This document shows positions 5,620 to 12,125 of a DNA stretch of 12,125 bases, in pieces. Position 1 is the stretch's first letter; the number at the start of each line of letters is the position of its first letter. Under the pieces are notes generated by a model. The model saw only the letters and a list, made by a program, of their open reading frames with translations, searched no databases and had not been told where the DNA came from. Origin of the DNA: Paracoccaceae bacterium (GTDB lineage Bacteria; Pseudomonadota; Alphaproteobacteria; Rhodobacterales; Rhodobacteraceae); assembly GCA_018222665.1 (NCBI GenBank), contig JAAEZW010000032.1:1-12125 (forward strand), read 5' to 3'. The position numbers were made by a program, and so were the translations under genes.

Positions 5620-6596
5620 TTGATTTCGACGGGTTCGGGTGGATCAAACTCGGACCCATGAGTATTTTCAACCAATCCTTCTAAATCAGAGAGGTATTGG
5701 TCAATCTCTTCGGTATTCTCCGCGTCCTCTATTGACTGAGTAAGCAGCTCAATCTCCATTGCATCTGACGCATCCGCTTTGCTTTCAGAAGGTAACGATA
5801 CCGCGTAAAATCCGTTTGATATCCTCAAATAACCCACTGGCCCTTCATCTACCCCCTTTGGGCAGAGCATGATTTGCTCTAACGCGGCCTTTGGGAATTT
5901 TATCATGTCCCCCTCTGACAGCGCGCGCAAGGCATTCAATGTCATCGTACGTTTGAACAAAACCGAATCAAATTCGGCGCGTACGTCAAACATTTGCGTA
6001 TGTGGTTCCGTGGGTTGTTTCGGTTTCGCCTTTTTCAACGTGGTATCCTGAACACCCTAGGCAACCTGCATTTTCAAATCACTGCCCTGCAACCTGAATG
6101 TTCCCTGCACCACGCGATAGACGCCTGTGGCCAATTGAATTTCAAGGGCCGCCGCCCCCTCATCAAATCGTGGACGCGCCTCGGTCTTTGGCAGAACATC
6201 TGCAAGCGCGCTTTGATCCGACAATTGATCTAAAAAGGGTCAAATCAATGCGCGATCTTTGATTGACGGTGTACGATCCACACAGGCTGTTCCGGTGACA
6301 AACGAAATTGTTTGCACCTCAATTAATGCGCTGGCAAAGATTGGATCAAGGCAAAGAAAAACATGCGCCCCATCATTGCTGAGTGTATGAGCAAGTCGCA
6401 TATTGCAAAAGAACGCCGTCAAATCGGCGGATTTAACGCGCTGTGATTGACGACGTATCAACCCCAGGGAAAGCCTGAATTCCTGTGCAGTTTTGGCGAT
6501 GACCTGACCAAAGGCACCATTGGCCTGCTTCACACTTTGCTGTACGGGTGTATCCACAAATTTTCGGCGTAAAACGGTTTTATGATGCGCAGACAA
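5616..6596 (-). pseudogene. Decayed FliM-like flagellar motor switch gene
   Basis: One minus-strand frame carries a FliM-like protein of roughly 325 codons broken twice. The N-terminal part (from a TTG at 6594-6596; VLRRKF, then FGQVIAKTAQEFRLSLGL and SALIEVQT) follows the layout of Rhodobacteraceae FliM proteins as I recall them, ending at TGA (6240-6242). The frame continues (PFLDQLSDQSALADVLPK, later GVYRVVQGTFRLQG) to TAG at 6057-6059. A C-terminal SpoA-like segment then follows (VRAEFDSVLFKRTMTLN, LSEGDMIKFP, GYLRISNGFYAVS) with an acidic tail. No ATG start was found, and the middle seems shorter than normal. Two different substituted stops in one unshifted frame favour true decay over sequencing error. 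The last 140 codons, with a TTG start at 6038, could still be made as a FliN-like fragment. Confidence 0.68.
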
Positions 6597-6656
6597 ATTG
6601 GAATTTCCCTGTGTAACCCGGAGGAATAAAGTGCACGGAGAAGGTTATTAAATCGT

Positions 6657-9314
6657 TTAAGTCGCGTGGAAATTAACGGGAACCTGCACGCGGAATGCAG
6701 CGCCACGGTGCCCTGACAAATAAGTGATTTCCCCCCCAAGGCGGGCAATGATTTCCTTGCAAATAGCAAGCCCCAAACCAGCCCCCCCTGTTTTTTGCTC
6801 CCCAACACGCGCGAATTTTTCAAAAATAAAATCGCGGTCTTGGGCGGGAATCCCAATTCCATTATCCACAAAATCAATAATCAAATCGGATCCTGATTGA
6901 TGGGCGGATATCTGTAACTTTGGGCTGGCCGCGTCGCAGTATTTTTTGGCATTGCTGATCAAATTGATGAACACCTGTCCCAAGCGATCAAGATCTGTAG
7001 TCAAACTGTGCAAATCATCGGGGATTTTACAGTCAATTTGCATCTGCATCGCGGCGTCCCCTGCGATAACAGTTGCGATGGAGCGATCAATCAAATCCTG
7101 AACACGACCTGTTGCGATGTTCAGGTTCACCTGCCCATTTTCCAAAACGCTTAGGTCCAGCAAATCATCCAACAGACGGGTAAGGCGCACGGACTCATCA
7201 TGAATGATACTGGCATAGCGCGATTGCTCTTGCCCCTTCAAACTTGCCCCATCACGCAAAATTTGTGCAAAAGACAGGATCGAGGTCATGGGCGTGCGCA
7301 ATTCATGGCTGACCTGAGACAGGAAGGCATCTTTTTGAATCGATATTTGGGTCAATTTTTCGTTTGCCGACTGCAATTCTTGGGCAGTGCGTGTCAATTC
7401 GCGTGACTGCTCCTCAAGTCGGTTAGAATATTCCATGATCTGCGCAGCCTCATCCGCAACGGCCATCAAATCTTGGACTGAAACGGATGTGCCACCAACG
7501 GTCTGTCCGATCATCGCATGTGCGGTGGCTGCACCAACGGACCCTGCCAATTCGCGTTCCAGCGTCCGTAAAAATTCGGGCGTCGGATCGGGAAGATACC
7601 CCTGCCCCCCTTGATTTTGCACTTCTGCTTGAAATAAGGCGCGCGCCTGTTTCACACCCAAAATCCGTTGGGCCATGATCATCAAATCTTCGCTTTGCGC
7701 GGCGCGTCCCGACCATCCCCGCTGTGTCGGTGAATGATCATACACATTCACAATTTGCGCCCCTTGTAGGCGTTCAATGGGGGTTGGGAAACTGATCAAA
7801 GACCCCACAAAAAACGCAATGGCGTTTAACGACATTGACCAAAACAGCGCGTGCACCAGCGGATCAAGTTCGGTCACACCAAACAAGGCTTGGGGTCGAA
7901 GCCACCATATGCCCCATGGCCCCTCGGCCAGAAAGGTGGCGGAATACACATTTCCAAGACTGGGCAGAAACAGCGTGTAGAGCCAAATAGCAAAGCCCAC
8001 TAACAATCCCGCAGTTGCCCCAATGCGATTTGCCCCACGCCAAAAAATACCCCCCAGCATCGCGGGCAACACCTGTGTCACACCCGCAAATGAAACAAGT
8101 CCAATCGCTGCCAGCGCCGCGCCACCGCCAGAAATCCAATAGTAGATATATCCAAGTAATATGATCAGTAGGATCGCAAATCGGCGCGAAATCAAAATGA
8201 CGCGACGCACATCCCCAAATTCACGTACACGATGTTCAGACCACTTAATCCAAATGGGCATAACAATGTGGTTTGACACCATGGTCGCCAATGCAAGAGA
8301 GGCGACAATTACCATTGATGTTGCAGATGAAAAGCCCCCGATAAAGGCGAACATCGCAAGCGCGTCTTGCTCTAAACTCAGCGGGAGCGAAAGAACAAAT
8401 AAGTCGGGGTTTGATCCACTGGGTAGTATTTTCAAACCGGCCACAGCAATCGGGATCACGAAAAGTGACATCAGCATCAAATATGCCGGAAATGCCCAAG
8501 ATGCAGTATGCAAATGCCCCTCATCAGCGTTTTCGACAACCAGAACTTGGAACATACGCGGCAAACACAAAAACGCAGCCCCTGACAAAAACGTAAGCGC
8601 GATCCAGCGGTTTCCGTTTACATCCCAAGTGGCAACCTTTGATGTGTCAATTTCATGTAGGACGGGGCCAATTCCGCCCAACACGCCCCAAACAACAAAG
8701 ACGCCCACAGCGACCAAGGCACATAATTTGACCACCGCTTCAACAGCAATTGCCATGACAACGCCGTGGTGGCGTTCATTGACATCAAGGTTTCGTGTTC
8801 CAAATAAAATCGTGAAAAGCGCAAGCCCCGCCCCAAGCCACAATGCGGCGGTGTTATCGGAAAGTGACTCGGAATTTGCAAACGCGCCAAATGACAGCGT
8901 CACAGACTGCAGTTGCAACGCAATGTAAGGCGTTGTTCCGACAATCGCTAAGATTGTCACAAGCACACCCAACCCGTTTGATTTTCCAAACCGAGACGAG
9001 ATCAAATCCGCAATTGATGTGACACGCTGTGTACGGCCAATGCGCACCAGTTTTCGTAAAATCCACCACCATCCCAGCATAACAAGGCTGGGTCCAAGGT
9101 AAATTGTTACGAACTCCAAACCAGATCGCGCCGCATATCCAACTGCGCCATAAAACGTCCAACCGGTACAATAAATCGACAGTGAAAGTGTGTAAATCAT
9201 CGGAGAGCGCAACCAATTTGCCCGGCCGCTCATCGATGCGCGTTCGGCCCAAAATGCAACAGCAAATAGCGAGATCACATAGGCCAAACAAACGCCGATC
9301 AACACGTTAAGCAT
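6657..9314 (-). CDS. Sodium:solute symporter-STAC-histidine kinase fusion sensor
   Basis: This 885-residue membrane sensor has the CbrA/CrbS domain order. Residues 1 to about 500 are an SSS-family transporter with some 13 helices (YCTGWTFYGAVGYAARSG near 48-65). Residues 541-630 look like a STAC linker (EDLMIMAQRILG, ELAGSVGAATAHAMIG). A coiled coil (about 631-660, RLEEQSRELTRTAQELQ) leads to HisKA with the phosphorylated H670 in SHELRTP. An ATPase domain follows (N788 in NLISNAKKY, D817 in DNGIGI, GAGLGLAI near 844-851). No PAS or receiver domain is present, unlike many relatives. The ATG directly follows the upstream stop codon. Such kinases sense or move acetate, histidine or similar solutes; the ligand here is unknown. 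The stop lies 60 bases from the fliM-like remnant. Confidence 0.93.
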   Translation of the reverse strand: MLNVLIGVCLAYVISLFAVAFWAERASMSGRANWLRSPMIYTLSLSIYCTGWTFYGAVGYAARSGLEFVTIYLGPSLVMLGWWWILRKLVRIGRTQRVTSIADLISSRFGKSNGLGVLVTILAIVGTTPYIALQLQSVTLSFGAFANSESLSDNTAALWLGAGLALFTILFGTRNLDVNERHHGVVMAIAVEAVVKLCALVAVGVFVVWGVLGGIGPVLHEIDTSKVATWDVNGNRWIALTFLSGAAFLCLPRMFQVLVVENADEGHLHTASWAFPAYLMLMSLFVIPIAVAGLKILPSGSNPDLFVLSLPLSLEQDALAMFAFIGGFSSATSMVIVASLALATMVSNHIVMPIWIKWSEHRVREFGDVRRVILISRRFAILLIILLGYIYYWISGGGAALAAIGLVSFAGVTQVLPAMLGGIFWRGANRIGATAGLLVGFAIWLYTLFLPSLGNVYSATFLAEGPWGIWWLRPQALFGVTELDPLVHALFWSMSLNAIAFFVGSLISFPTPIERLQGAQIVNVYDHSPTQRGWSGRAAQSEDLMIMAQRILGVKQARALFQAEVQNQGGQGYLPDPTPEFLRTLERELAGSVGAATAHAMIGQTVGGTSVSVQDLMAVADEAAQIMEYSNRLEEQSRELTRTAQELQSANEKLTQISIQKDAFLSQVSHELRTPMTSILSFAQILRDGASLKGQEQSRYASIIHDESVRLTRLLDDLLDLSVLENGQVNLNIATGRVQDLIDRSIATVIAGDAAMQMQIDCKIPDDLHSLTTDLDRLGQVFINLISNAKKYCDAASPKLQISAHQSGSDLIIDFVDNGIGIPAQDRDFIFEKFARVGEQKTGGAGLGLAICKEIIARLGGEITYLSGHRGAAFRVQVPVNFHAT

Positions 9315-9596
9315 TTAATCCACCGATGTTTCTGAATTAATGGGGTCCAGCCAACCGCGCTCTTTGCTAATTCGGCGCGTGATAAGAAAATTAAGCAAGA
9401 TAAGGCTGATCCAAACCCCAAATAGAAACAGCATAACCGCAGATGACTTTACGGATTCTTGAGATCCCCCCCAAAAAAGAGGCATCGCGATCAAGAATAT
9501 CCCAGCCATCGGCAAAACCCGCAGACCATCAACCATGCGGCGCGCGCGATAATTGCGCGGTTCTACAAAGAGTTTTTGTTCTGTGACTGGTTTCAT
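9315..9596 (-). CDS. Small membrane protein linking response regulator and sensor kinase
   Basis: This 93-residue protein has two hydrophobic helices (about 28-45, LPMAGIFLIAMPLFWGG, and 52-73, AVMLFLFGVWISLILLNFL), with basic ends and a cytosolic acidic C-terminus. Its ATG overlaps the response-regulator stop by four bases (ATGA), and its own TAA is directly followed by the kinase ATG, so all three should be made together. SSS transporters often have small two-helix partners (for example the YjcH/DUF485 and DUF4212 types). This one is similar in size and topology but I cannot assign it to either. A role as accessory subunit of the kinase's transporter domain is inferred from coupling alone. 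Confidence 0.85.
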   Translation of the reverse strand: MKPVTEQKLFVEPRNYRARRMVDGLRVLPMAGIFLIAMPLFWGGSQESVKSSAVMLFLFGVWISLILLNFLITRRISKERGWLDPINSETSVD

Positions 9597-9961
9597 CCGC
9601 TTAATAACTCGTTCACTGCGTTGCGCACTTCAGAGTTGGAAAAGGGTTTGGTCATGAATTTGGACACACCCAATTGCTCTGCCATATCGCGGTCCTTGCT
9701 TTGACCACGTGCCGTCAGCATGAGTACTGGGCGATTTTGGTGCCGCGGATCGCGCCGCAGATCACGCAATATGTCAAACCCACTTTTTCCGGGCAACATC
9801 ACATCCAGCACGACCAAATCAGGTTCGCGCCGTGTGATCACCTCGTTTGCATCGTGTCCGTTCGAATGCGTCACCACATCCCATCCGTCACGGGATAGGA
9901 TGAAGCTAAGTGCTTCAATGATGTTTACTTCGTCTTCTATTAGCAAGACGGTCTTGGCCAT
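9593..9961 (-). CDS. Single-domain response regulator (CheY-like receiver)
   Basis: This 122-residue protein is only a receiver domain. Key residues are E9 and D10 for magnesium, phosphoacceptor D53 in VVLDVMLPGKSG, T83 in MLTARG and K105 in MTKPFS. No DNA-binding or enzymatic output domain follows; the protein ends 17 residues after the KPF motif. The ATG at 9959-9961 was chosen because a strong GGAGGGG precedes it; an in-frame upstream start at 10003 would add 14 unrelated residues. It is the natural partner of the kinase two genes downstream. CrbR and CbrB, partners of similar kinases, carry DNA-binding domains, so the output here must pass through protein contact or a further phosphotransfer. 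Confidence 0.92.
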   Translation of the reverse strand: MAKTVLLIEDEVNIIEALSFILSRDGWDVVTHSNGHDANEVITRREPDLVVLDVMLPGKSGFDILRDLRRDPRHQNRPVLMLTARGQSKDRDMAEQLGVSKFMTKPFSNSEVRNAVNELLSG

Positions 9962-10025
9962 CTTACCCCTCCCTATTCGGTCTGCGCCGAGTTTATTGAG
10001 CATAAAACCATAAATTGACTAGATG

Positions 10026-11309
10026 TCAAAGCTCTTCACCAAGGATCGAGGGTTCTCGACGACTTGGACAAGTCGCAATGGCACAGACGCGGCAGGTGGC
10101 ACCAACACGCGTTGCCTGCGCCGCCTCTTGGACATGGGGGTAAAACAGCATATGTCCCACCAAACGGGGGGGGCGTCCGATACTGTCCTGAATGGCTTCG
10201 CAATAGCTATAGGTATGAAATGTCCCGCCCTCGCGTCCAGTATGTATCACAACATCTTCTAACAAACGCATTGGCATTTGTAGCGCTTGGAAGATAGGCC
10301 AATAGGCGCAGGCAGACCCGAACCGTGGCATGTGAAATCCGTCGATTTGTTTGCGAAACAAAATACTTCCAGTCACATCCATGCTGACCATACCAAATTC
10401 ACGACCAATAGTTTCTGTGGGTAAACAGGCCAAGCGGCGCATCATCTGCGGAATTGTGCAACGATGTTTTTGCGCCAACTGCGAAAGACCTGTTTGGATC
10501 GGAAGATCATCAATAAGCGATGCCAAAGGAAGTGCAGTTGCATCCATCTGATAGGTTTCCAAGACGTTTCGCGCCAACAACCGCCCCGCCGTTGATCGAA
10601 TTGCTGATATATTCAGAATATCGTCGATATCAGGTGTTTCAGTTTCGATCATTTCAAAATGGTAATCGTTTTCGTGCAAGAATGCCTCAACCTCTTCATG
10701 AGGCGTTCCTGTACGTGCCTCTGTTTCGTCGGCATTCAAGTAATCGACCAACGCCTGTGCTTCTTCGGCCAGGCGCAGACTATCCTCGCTAATATTGCGC
10801 TGAAATCGCCTTTGCCACATGGGATCAATGTCATCACTCTCAGATAAGATCGACGAAGTCGCGCGGATCGCCGTCACGGTCGTGATAACCTCATGCAAAG
10901 ATGTCGCAAGCTGCGGATCATGCGATAAACGGTCACTAAGCGCATCAATTTTTGCCTCAAGGCTGCGAACATTACGATCCAGATCAATAAGAAAACTACT
11001 CCACGCAGGAAATCGCGTTGCCAATTCGCGCGCGGATTCCGCCTGCATGTCCACTTTGTTATAATGCGCAACTTCTTCTAAGCGGGCGACTTTCGAGGAT
11101 TTGCCATCTTCACTGAGCAGGTCGACATCAATCGCGAGTGCCTCTGCCAAATCTGTCAACAATTTACCGCCGATTCTGCGGCGATTATGTTCGATCAAAT
11201 TAAGATATGAGGGAGAAACACCAACAATTTTTGCAAGCTGAGATTGACGAATACGCAGTTGAATTCGCTTTTCGCGTATACGTGCGCCGATCTGATCACC
11301 AACACTCAT
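10026..11309 (-). CDS. XRE-family regulator of the short-chain fatty acyl type (ScfR)
   Basis: This 427-residue cytosolic transcription factor has an N-terminal helix-turn-helix (about 9-63, QLAKIVGVSPSYLNLIEHN) and a long all-alpha/ImmA-like middle. Its C-terminal DUF2083-type region ends in a cysteine cluster (C406, C409 and C414 in CRVCAIATCPSRREPS). Known relatives (RamB, PccR, MccR) bind acyl-CoA esters and control acetate, propionate or related acyl-CoA pathways. The length and tail agree closely with that group; which acyl-CoA is sensed cannot be told. GGAAAA precedes the ATG. The gene is divergent from the binding-protein gene and 64 bases upstream of the response-regulator gene on the same strand, so it may regulate either or both. 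Confidence 0.88.
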   Translation of the reverse strand: MSVGDQIGARIREKRIQLRIRQSQLAKIVGVSPSYLNLIEHNRRRIGGKLLTDLAEALAIDVDLLSEDGKSSKVARLEEVAHYNKVDMQAESARELATRFPAWSSFLIDLDRNVRSLEAKIDALSDRLSHDPQLATSLHEVITTVTAIRATSSILSESDDIDPMWQRRFQRNISEDSLRLAEEAQALVDYLNADETEARTGTPHEEVEAFLHENDYHFEMIETETPDIDDILNISAIRSTAGRLLARNVLETYQMDATALPLASLIDDLPIQTGLSQLAQKHRCTIPQMMRRLACLPTETIGREFGMVSMDVTGSILFRKQIDGFHMPRFGSACAYWPIFQALQMPMRLLEDVVIHTGREGGTFHTYSYCEAIQDSIGRPPRLVGHMLFYPHVQEAAQATRVGATCRVCAIATCPSRREPSILGEEL

Positions 11310-11323
11310 CCATTTTTTCCATA

Positions 11324-11400
11324 TTTTACAGTCACTTTCTGCGATGCAATGTAAATTATTTTACAAAATACACAAGAATACTGTTCATTTGTTTACAAAA
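11324..11400. promoter_or_regulatory. Divergent control region with TTTACA/TGTAAA operator-like elements
   Basis: A perfect inverted repeat TGTAAA-N4-TTTACA lies at 11350-11365. Additional TTTACA copies occur at 11325-11330 and 11392-11397. TTTACAAAA recurs at 11360 and 11392, 32 bases apart, close to three helical turns. The palindrome is 41 bases upstream of the scfR start, a suitable place for autoregulation. Other ScfR-type proteins recognise TTTGCAAA-like sequences, so binding by the adjacent regulator is plausible but not shown. I could not assign a convincing -35/-10 pair for either direction within 11310-11523. Confidence 0.5.
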
Positions 11401-11455
11401 ATTTTCTTTTGATAGTGGGGCTTATTGCGAAATTTTCATTCATTAGCGAAAACTA

Positions 11456-11477
11456 GCGCAGCACATCTGTGCTTCGC
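11456..11477 (+). repeat. Hairpin in the leader of the binding-protein gene
   Basis: GCG and CGC outer arms flank a five-pair stem AGCAC-ATCT-GTGCT, with one C/T mismatch between the two parts. It lies 47 bases before the start codon and would sit in the 5' leader if transcription begins upstream. It could stabilise the message. Confidence 0.4.
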
Positions 11478-11523
11478 GGTCAGCAGGAGGAGCTGGCCCG
11501 AATTACTCAAATGGGAGGATTTT

Positions 11524-12125
11524 ATGTCCAAAACAACTCTAACGCGTCGTGGCGTGTTGAAATCAGGTGCTGTTGCAGGTGCGGGCGTTGCTCTACCTAC
11601 AATCTTCACTGCGTCTTCAGCAGCTGCATACGTAAATGAACCAACAGGCTCAAGCGTAACACTTGGCTTTAACGTTCCACAAACTGGCCCATACGCAGAC
11701 GAAGGTGCTGACGAACTTCGCGCGTACATGCTTGCTGTTGAGCACCTAAACGGTGAAGGCGACGGCGGCATGATGAACACTTTCAGCTCAAAAGCGCTAC
11801 AAGGTAACGGTATTTTGGGTAAGAAAGTTGAGTATGTCACAGGTGACACTCAGACAAAACCAGACGCGGCACGCGCATCTGCACGTTCTATGATCGAAAA
11901 AGACGGCGCGATCATGATCACTGGTGGTTCATCATCAGGTGTTGCGGTTGCGGTTCAGGCTCTATGTCAAGAAGCCGGCGTTGTATTCATGGCAGGTTTG
12001 ACACACTCAAACGATACAACTGGTAAAGATAAGAAGGCTAACGGTTTCCGTCACTTCTTCAACTCTTACATGACTGGTGCGGCGCTGGCGCCAATCTTGG
12101 CGAACGAATACGGTAAAGACCGTAA
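11524..12125 (+). CDS. Tat-exported branched-chain-amino-acid-type ABC binding protein (3' end cut by window)
   Basis: Two hundred codons are visible and the frame is open at the right edge. The N-terminus is a twin-arginine signal (TRRGVLKSGAVAGAGVALP, residues 7-25) with likely cleavage after a run of alanines near residue 37. The mature part begins like Peripla_BP_6/LivK-type receptors (VTLGFNVPQTGPYADEGADE), then GKKVEYVTGDTQTKPDAA and ITGGSSSGVAVAVQ, the usual first lobe. It should bind amino acids, amides or related small solutes in the periplasm for an ABC importer encoded further right. GGGAGG lies five bases before the ATG. Codon choice differs from neighbouring genes (many CTA, ACA, TCA, CGT and GGT), which suggests strong expression. 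The substrate is unknown. Confidence 0.9.
   Translation, partial: MSKTTLTRRGVLKSGAVAGAGVALPTIFTASSAAAYVNEPTGSSVTLGFNVPQTGPYADEGADELRAYMLAVEHLNGEGDGGMMNTFSSKALQGNGILGKKVEYVTGDTQTKPDAARASARSMIEKDGAIMITGGSSSGVAVAVQALCQEAGVVFMAGLTHSNDTTGKDKKANGFRHFFNSYMTGAALAPILANEYGKDR

Noticed and set aside
6240..6242. TGA in the fliM-like frame read as selenocysteine
   Set aside because: The family has no selenocysteine site, no hairpin of the right kind was seen, and a second, different stop (TAG) interrupts the same frame downstream.
8161..8928. 255-codon plus-strand open frame inside the kinase gene
   Set aside because: It is antisense to well-conserved transporter helices, lacks motifs and has low-complexity Thr/Ser-rich content.
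11436..11849. 137-codon minus-strand open frame opposite the binding-protein gene
   Set aside because: The opposite strand encodes a clear Tat signal and receptor lobe; this frame is a shadow.
1..12125. CRISPR array, transposase, insertion-sequence ends or retron-like elements
   Set aside because: No regular repeat-spacer pattern, transposase motif, matching terminal repeats or reverse-transcriptase motif was found in the window.

Overview
The window looks like chromosomal DNA from an alphaproteobacterium of the Rhodobacteraceae (Roseobacter group). The evidence is a GapR/DUF2312 nucleoid protein, a ScfR-type XRE regulator with a C-terminal cysteine cluster, an SSS-STAC histidine kinase, a Tat-exported amino-acid-type binding protein, and two decayed genes that resemble conserved Rhodobacterales families as I remember them. 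No database search was possible, so family names rest on motifs.

Left edge (1-430): the first 38 codons of a tyrosine-recombinase-like integrase run off the left end on the minus strand. Upstream lie three spaced GGTCC(C/A) repeats, a small hairpin and a complete tRNA-Thr(TGT) with its own promoter. This is the usual layout of an integrative element or prophage inserted at a tRNA 3' end, with the element body outside the window to the left.

Region 428-3659: a two-domain Fe3+-type ABC permease (minus) lacks its ATPase and binding protein here. A decayed gene of about 293 codons follows on the plus strand (start codon apparently lost, two in-frame stops, one frameshift), then a convergent gapR and a small two-helix membrane protein gene.

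Sulfur module (3660-5619, plus): a Blh/ETHE1-like persulfide dioxygenase is followed by two YeeE/YedE-family membrane proteins (PmpA/PmpB type). The dioxygenase has a clear promoter, overlaid by CTTG/CAAG inverted repeats. The 149-nt gap before pmpA holds two long-armed inverted repeats. The set probably handles sulfide-derived persulfide and moves sulfur species across the inner membrane.

Region 5616-6596 (minus): remains of a FliM-like flagellar motor switch gene, cut by in-frame TGA and TAG codons, with the C-terminal SpoA-like part still open.

Signalling region (6657-11309, minus): scfR-like regulator, a single-domain response regulator, a 93-residue membrane protein, and an 885-residue transporter-histidine kinase fusion. 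The last three genes are translationally coupled. The kinase resembles CrbS/CbrA-type sensors, but its partner regulator has no DNA-binding domain. A divergent 214-nt control region with TTTACA/TGTAAA elements separates scfR from a strongly expressed-looking, Tat-exported branched-chain-amino-acid-type binding protein that runs off the right edge. A plausible theme is uptake and sensing of small organic acids or amino acids.
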